Shown here in pieces: positions 59,800 through 64,000 of a stretch of DNA of 64,000 bases. The stretch spans positions 42,911,853-42,975,852 of the forward strand of contig CM064669.1 of assembly GCA_032717465.1 (NCBI GenBank), in the 5' to 3' direction. The stretch is from Coenobita brevimanus (Eukaryota > Arthropoda > Malacostraca > Decapoda > Coenobitidae). The stretch's first letter is position 1. Each line of letters starts with the position of its first letter. The notes under the pieces were generated by a model, which searched no databases, was not told where the DNA came from, and saw only the letters and a program-made list of their open reading frames with translations. Both the position numbers and the translations under genes were made by a program.

Positions 59800-61967
59800 G
59801 ACTTACAATACCAGGAAACATCCCTGAAGATACCTGGCCAGTAGAAGTGTTTCAAAATGCGTGCCACAGTCTTCCTCACTCCAAGGTGTCCTGCCAAACT
59901 GGAATCATGAGCCACTCGAATGATATCCTGCCTACAAACACGAGGGATGACAACTTGATGTACAACCTCCCATTCACAGTCGGCTGATGCTGTTGGGGGT
60001 CTCCACTTCCTCATAAGTACTCCTGACTTTACATAATAACAAGTAGAAGCACCAGCTGACTCTTCCTCACTGCAAGCAGAGTTAGCTAGACCTTTCAACT
60101 CAGGGTCAGCAACCTGCAACTCAACCAACTCTTGACGAGACAAATTATCAACACTACGGGGTACTGCCTCATCTGGTGAATGGTCCAAATTAGCAAGAAA
60201 AGTGTCAGCTAGGATAACATCATCATCATCATCATCATCCTCTAAATCACCAGTAACTTTAGACTTAGCCCTAGTGACAGCACATGCAGGGAACACATCA
60301 GGGACATCACAATCCAGGGACACAGCCACTGGCTCACTAGACAACTGAGGAGCTGGACACACTTGACTTCCACCAATATCATTTCCAAGTAAGAAAGTTA
60401 CACCTGACATTGGGAGTGTCTCAACCAACCCAACCATAACAGAACCATTAACAAAACCAGACTCTAAATTCACTCTGCACAGAGGAACAGAGAAGTAATT
60501 ATTCCCTACACCTTGTAAGATTACAGTTTCATCAGAGGAATTAACATTAGAGCCTAGAACACTGGTCAGCATAAGGGATTGGCAAGCACCTGTATCACGA
60601 TATATTTGAACTGATTTCCTGTCATTACTGTCCAGAGGACTGACAAAACCATCAGACAGGAAATTAGCACATGAACTCTTGAGAGTGTCACCCACGTTAC
60701 TGCTCAAAAGAGGAGCTCCATCATGAGAATTTAAGTTACCCCTCAAAGCAGGTTCAGTTAACTCAGTTAAAGCATTCTGGGAACTCTCAAGAGTGGACAC
60801 TAGACCAATTGACTGAATATTTAAAGACTCCTTTTTGTTCACATCACGCTGTCTCCTGAAACATCTCTCCGTAGTATGACCAAGCTTACTACAATAAGTA
60901 CATTTACTTTTCTGAAATCTAGAGGTGAAGCTGGTATTTACTTCCTGAGAAACATCATCCTTATTCTCTTTCCTGTTACCTGTACTCTGAGTAGAGGCAA
61001 CGTACTTACTCTCAGCTTTCCCTTTTTCTCTAGAATATCTCTTGTGAGTGAGAACATACTCATCAGCTAAAACTGCAGCATCAGACAAATTATCTATTCT
61101 TTTCTCATCAAGATATAGGCTTACATCTTTATAAATACACCTTTTGAAGTCCTCCAGCAAAATCATCTGCTTAAATTTGTCAAAATCAGAATCCACATTC
61201 TTAGAATTTAACCACTGCTCTAACAGATCTTCTTTGATTTTTGCATACTCAACATGGGATTGCTTATCTTGCTTGTAAGTTGTCCTAAATTTTACTCTAT
61301 AGGCTTCAGGAACAAGCTCATAGGCCTTAAGAATCAAGCTCTTAACTACATCATAATTATCAGACTGATCCTGAGGCAAAGATGCATAAGTTACTTGAGC
61401 TTTACCGGTGAGAACAGTTTGAAGGAGTACTGGCCAATACTCCTTAGGCCAATTAAAACCTGTAGCTACCCTCTCAAACAACTGAAAATACTTTGTTAAA
61501 TCAGATTCATTAAAAGGAGGGACAAGTTTAACATTTTTAGCCACATCAAAATCATCAGAGCTAGATGATCCAGTTCCACCTTGTTTCATGCGATACTCAT
61601 GGTCTGCCTGAATCCTGGCAAGTTCAATTTGTGCCTGAGCCTGTACCTGCGCCTCTTCAATACGAGCCTGAGACTCCGCCTGCTTAGCATTTGCCTGAAA
61701 TTCAGCTTCTTTAGCACGAGCCTCCTGCAGAGCTAGCTGTAACTTAGCTAATTCAATCTGCGTTTGCTCATTTGGAGGAGTTACATTAAACAAGCTTTTA
61801 TTAATCATGCCAACAATTTGATCCTTAGAATGATGAGAGTGAACTGCAATTCCCAATTGTTGAGCAACAAGCTTAAGTTCATTCTTTGTTCTGTTTTCTA
61901 TATCACACACTGTTTGCACATTTGACAAAAAATCTTTGGCTTCATCAAGTGTAGAAATAGTAGCCAT
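59742..61967 (-). CDS. gag-pol: G1 Gag, protease and integrase zinc finger
   Basis: The frame opens at 61,997, but the ATG at 61,967 (MATIST) is preferred because the extra ten residues (MIFCDCDIFM) look like leader. Numbering from 61,997: residues 15-70 SAP-like helical segment (LKLVAQQLGIAVHSHHSKDQ). 77-140 Q/A/E coiled coil. 155-320 SCAN-like capsid (YFQLFERVATGFNWP, WPVLLQTVLTGKAQ). CCHC knuckle C366-x2-C369-x4-H374-x4-C379. Retropepsin active site D468-T-G in YRDTGACQSL, and second motif FLLGNDIGG ~535-543. Aspartate run ~586-593. Integrase HHCC finger H697, H704, C734, C737. Gag and pol share one frame with no stop or shift between them. Frame is lost just after CHTCQVVG. Confidence 0.94.
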   Translation of the reverse strand: MATISTLDEAKDFLSNVQTVCDIENRTKNELKLVAQQLGIAVHSHHSKDQIVGMINKSLFNVTPPNEQTQIELAKLQLALQEARAKEAEFQANAKQAESQARIEEAQVQAQAQIELARIQADHEYRMKQGGTGSSSSDDFDVAKNVKLVPPFNESDLTKYFQLFERVATGFNWPKEYWPVLLQTVLTGKAQVTYASLPQDQSDNYDVVKSLILKAYELVPEAYRVKFRTTYKQDKQSHVEYAKIKEDLLEQWLNSKNVDSDFDKFKQMILLEDFKRCIYKDVSLYLDEKRIDNLSDAAVLADEYVLTHKRYSREKGKAESKYVASTQSTGNRKENKDDVSQEVNTSFTSRFQKSKCTYCSKLGHTTERCFRRQRDVNKKESLNIQSIGLVSTLESSQNALTELTEPALRGNLNSHDGAPLLSSNVGDTLKSSCANFLSDGFVSPLDSNDRKSVQIYRDTGACQSLMLTSVLGSNVNSSDETVILQGVGNNYFSVPLCRVNLESGFVNGSVMVGLVETLPMSGVTFLLGNDIGGSQVCPAPQLSSEPVAVSLDCDVPDVFPACAVTRAKSKVTGDLEDDDDDDDVILADTFLANLDHSPDEAVPRSVDNLSRQELVELQVADPELKGLANSACSEEESAGASTCYYVKSGVLMRKWRPPTASADCEWEVVHQVVIPRVCRQDIIRVAHDSSLAGHLGVRKTVARILKHFYWPGIFRDVSWYCKSCHTCQVVGSVIRPKRLHL

Positions 61968-62033
61968 CATGAATATATCACAGTCACAAAATATCAAACA
62001 ATATCCTTATGATAATATCCTGAATATCCTGAT

Positions 62034-62045
62034 ATGAGGTCGCCA
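62034..62045 (-). promoter_or_regulatory. Primer-binding site of G1
   Basis: TGGCGACCTCAT on the - strand, six bases inside the 5' LTR, and the same 12 bases as in A1 and A2. The downstream leader (ATATCAGGATATT) is also close to theirs (TCCAGGATATT). Confidence 0.8.
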
Positions 62046-62051
62046 AATTTA

Positions 62052-62839
62052 TGTTACGGAACAGAGAAAGATAACGTACACTTTCAGTGAGAATACGAAG
62101 AGTCACTACTGTCCCGTAAAGTTCCAGGTTCAAAACAAAAGAGTTAGGTAAAATTACAAGTTAAAGTTTAATGCTTAAATTAACAACAAAACATTCAGAA
62201 CTCATAAGGATAATGTAATGGCAAATAAACAGGTTAAATATATGGTTAACTGCAATAGCCTCTATTAACACGAAGTTAGCAAGAGTAAATTTATCTAAGT
62301 CAGCCCTGATAAAATGAGATACCAGATAATACTCAGTGAATGCCAGATAAATTATTACAGATACAAACTATTATCAAAAATGACTGACAAAGAACCCTAC
62401 ATAAATTACAAACTTCATTTGGCCTACAAATTAAACTTATGATATACAGTACACGAACAAAATGCAACAACGGTTATACTCAAATTACACACAGCTGCTA
62501 GATGGTTGGAGATTTCTTGAGCACTCACAATAATAATATCTGTACAGGGGAGGACAGAGATGTGAACAAAGTGAGGAGCAGATCTAAGTGGCAATGATGC
62601 AGAGATTAAGCTCATTATATAGGGGCCAGCAGAGCCTGATACAACTTGTAAGAGGGACGCGCAAATGAAGCCATGGGGACAGAGAGCTGAAAATCCCGCA
62701 CTGAAACAACAGAAATGACGACTTACTCTACTATAACGGTAGAAGGGGGGGACTGAGGCAGAACACGCTCGTGATCAAACATGCAGCAACGGTGCGTTAA
62801 AATTACACAAAGGATGATGAAATCATAGGCTATGTAACA
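62052..62839 (-). repeat. 5' LTR of G1
   Basis: 788 bp. Carries a TATATAA box on the - strand and would hold the promoter. Confidence 0.95.
62615..62621 (-). promoter_or_regulatory. TATA box in the G1 5' LTR
   Basis: CCCTATATAATGAGC on the - strand, about 220 bases from the outer LTR end. A plausible position for the U3 promoter; function is inferred. Confidence 0.5.
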
Positions 62840-62881
62840 ATATATATATATATATGGAGAGAGAGAGAGAGAGAGAGAGAG
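62840..62881. repeat. Right half of the split (AT)n plus (GA)n
   Basis: About eight AT units, then GG and about 11 GA units. Together with 56,421-56,522 it marks a compound AT-GA microsatellite as the G1 target. Confidence 0.9.
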
Positions 62882-63943
62882 ATTTTAAATGAGGGAGACA
62901 TATTCCAGGGTCACATCCTTGCAAGGGGTATAATTGACAGTGGGCAAGGCTTATATGAGGTGCGGTGACACATTAGAAGATTCGAAGGGGTATATCAAGA
63001 CTAACCAAGGGATAGGTAGGTTATATTTTCCTGTACACGTTACATATCTGGAGCTGAAGCAGCTTCGAATGGCAGAAGGGGATATTTTCGTGAGGAGGGA
63101 GTGGAAAGGTCACATTCGAAGGGGCTCTCCAGAACTAAGGGTCATTCCGCGTCTGTGGACATATCCACAGAAAGGAACACATCCAGTCAGAATGTGCAAG
63201 CAATGCCAGGCAGCACATGAGGAATGAAATGGACATACCCAAAACTGGGGTTATATCCTGGGAAGAAGTAATTTGCTGGGGCATGTTGAGAGCAGGAGGG
63301 TATACCAGACAGGAGGCATACCCTTGCAAACTTGGGGCAACTTCTGAGGGCGATAGGGGAACGAATGACATGTATTGCCAGAACCGGGAATATATCTAAA
63401 GGTGGAACGCAGGTCCAAGATGGATGGTATAACGAATTAAGGAGCACATTCAGAGAGCATCCGGTATATCTAGATTTTTTTTTTTTTTGGGGGGGCGCAT
63501 ATCCAGAGGGATGTATATTTAGATTAGGGGCAAATCCTATGGAGGGAACATCTAGAGATGGGGTAGGGAAGAAGAATGGGATTCTGACCTCACATTCCGT
63601 CTCCTGGCCACAAGGCATCACCGAATGCAATATTATTACCGATTATTTATTTTATTCCTCTTCCAACTACCACTTTATTGAGGGAACCTTTCATGTGGGT
63701 TTGATCTAGCTTGTTTGATCATATTCCCATGGGCTTAGAAGGCTTCCTAGCACCTCTTCTTTACGGATTGTTTTTGCGTATGGCAGGTATGTATAACCTG
63801 TATGTCATTTATTCAAACTACATTGTACAGTTATCCATTCACTATGGGGTATCTTCTAAGATAAATATAATCGACTGGGATATCAGGAAAAAAAAAAACA
63901 TAACCTTACTGATAACACTGAAATATTACTAACACAAGCCATC

Positions 63944-63951
<8 letters not shown>
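62882..63951. other. Gene-free stretch with degenerate ~20-27-bp repeats
   Basis: 62,890-63,560 repeatedly shows words such as GGGGTATATC, GGACATATCCA, GGTTATATCC and GGATATTTTCG with a loose ~20-27-bp period. The - strand frame at 63,187-63,630 correspondingly shows a P-x-L-x-x-P pattern. It looks like an old, decayed minisatellite and not a gene. A T run is at ~63,476-63,488. Confidence 0.5.

Positions 63952-63984
<33 letters not shown>
63952..63984. repeat. (GA)n microsatellite
   Basis: About 16 GA units, followed by ATATATA near the window end. Confidence 0.95.
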
Positions 63985-63987
<3 letters not shown>

Positions 63988-64000
63988 ATATATATAGACT

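Noticed and set aside
59500..59800. Programmed ribosomal frameshifting in G1 integrase
   Set aside because: The shared heptamer is not a canonical slippery site, no downstream structure is evident, and frameshifting twice inside one enzyme has no precedent that I know; small indels or consensus errors are simpler.

Overview
The window looks like intergenic DNA from a large, repeat-rich arthropod genome, most likely a decapod crustacean. The grounds are the very high density of (GT)n, (GA)n and (AT)n microsatellites and minisatellites, jockey-type and RTE-type LINE remnants, tRNA-derived SINEs and Ty3/gypsy elements with a SCAN-like gag. That placement is inference. I see no host protein gene, rRNA or functional tRNA. 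Every recognisable protein belongs to a mobile element.

Layout. 1-1073 is non-coding and ends in the RT C-terminal part of an RTE-like LINE. This LINE is split by LTR element A1 (1074-8014, + strand, target duplication AGTAC) and resumes at 8015-8551 with its (GAT)n tail. 8.5-11.55 kb is gene-free. A dispersed SINE-like repeat at 11.55-11.9 kb is the target of LTR element A2 (11902-17648, - strand, target duplication ACCAG). 17.65-26.5 kb holds gene-free DNA, a ~144-bp tandem repeat, a SINE, pyrimidine tracts, a minisatellite rich in ACGTCA and an old LINE fragment. 26.5-29.96 kb is a nearly intact jockey-like LINE with a single in-frame TAG. 30.4-33.75 kb is a long purine-biased block with a 30-bp minisatellite. 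34-42 kb is simple-sequence and minisatellite DNA plus a tRNA-derived SINE and a transposase fragment. 43-56 kb holds dispersed repeats, two more copies of the LINE, and two SINE copies. 56523-62839 is LTR element G1 (- strand), and the last kilobase is degenerate repeat DNA.

The most interesting content is the set of three LTR retrotransposons. G1 is a Ty3/gypsy-type element whose pol order is protease, integrase, reverse transcriptase, RNase H. Integrase lies before RT, as in the Gmr1-like group and unlike ordinary gypsy elements. Its two 788-bp LTRs differ at only about two positions, so it inserted very recently. A1 and A2 are two subfamilies of a shorter relative that uses the same primer-binding sequence. 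They keep gag, a protease-like segment and the integrase zinc finger, then stop. The integrase core, RT and RNase H are all missing, and a ~105-bp tandem array sits in their place. Under the Gmr1 order this is one contiguous deletion; under the standard order it would need two. A1/A2 therefore look like non-autonomous elements that would depend on a partner for reverse transcription and integration. Whether G1 itself could supply it is untested.

A second signal is a ~45-bp block (core similar to GCCAGACGATTTTATTC) found in at least 15 diverged copies on both strands across the intergenic DNA, and also in the untranslated leaders of A1 and A2. A third is a 31-nt perfect or near-perfect hairpin conserved in all four copies of the SINE-associated repeat.
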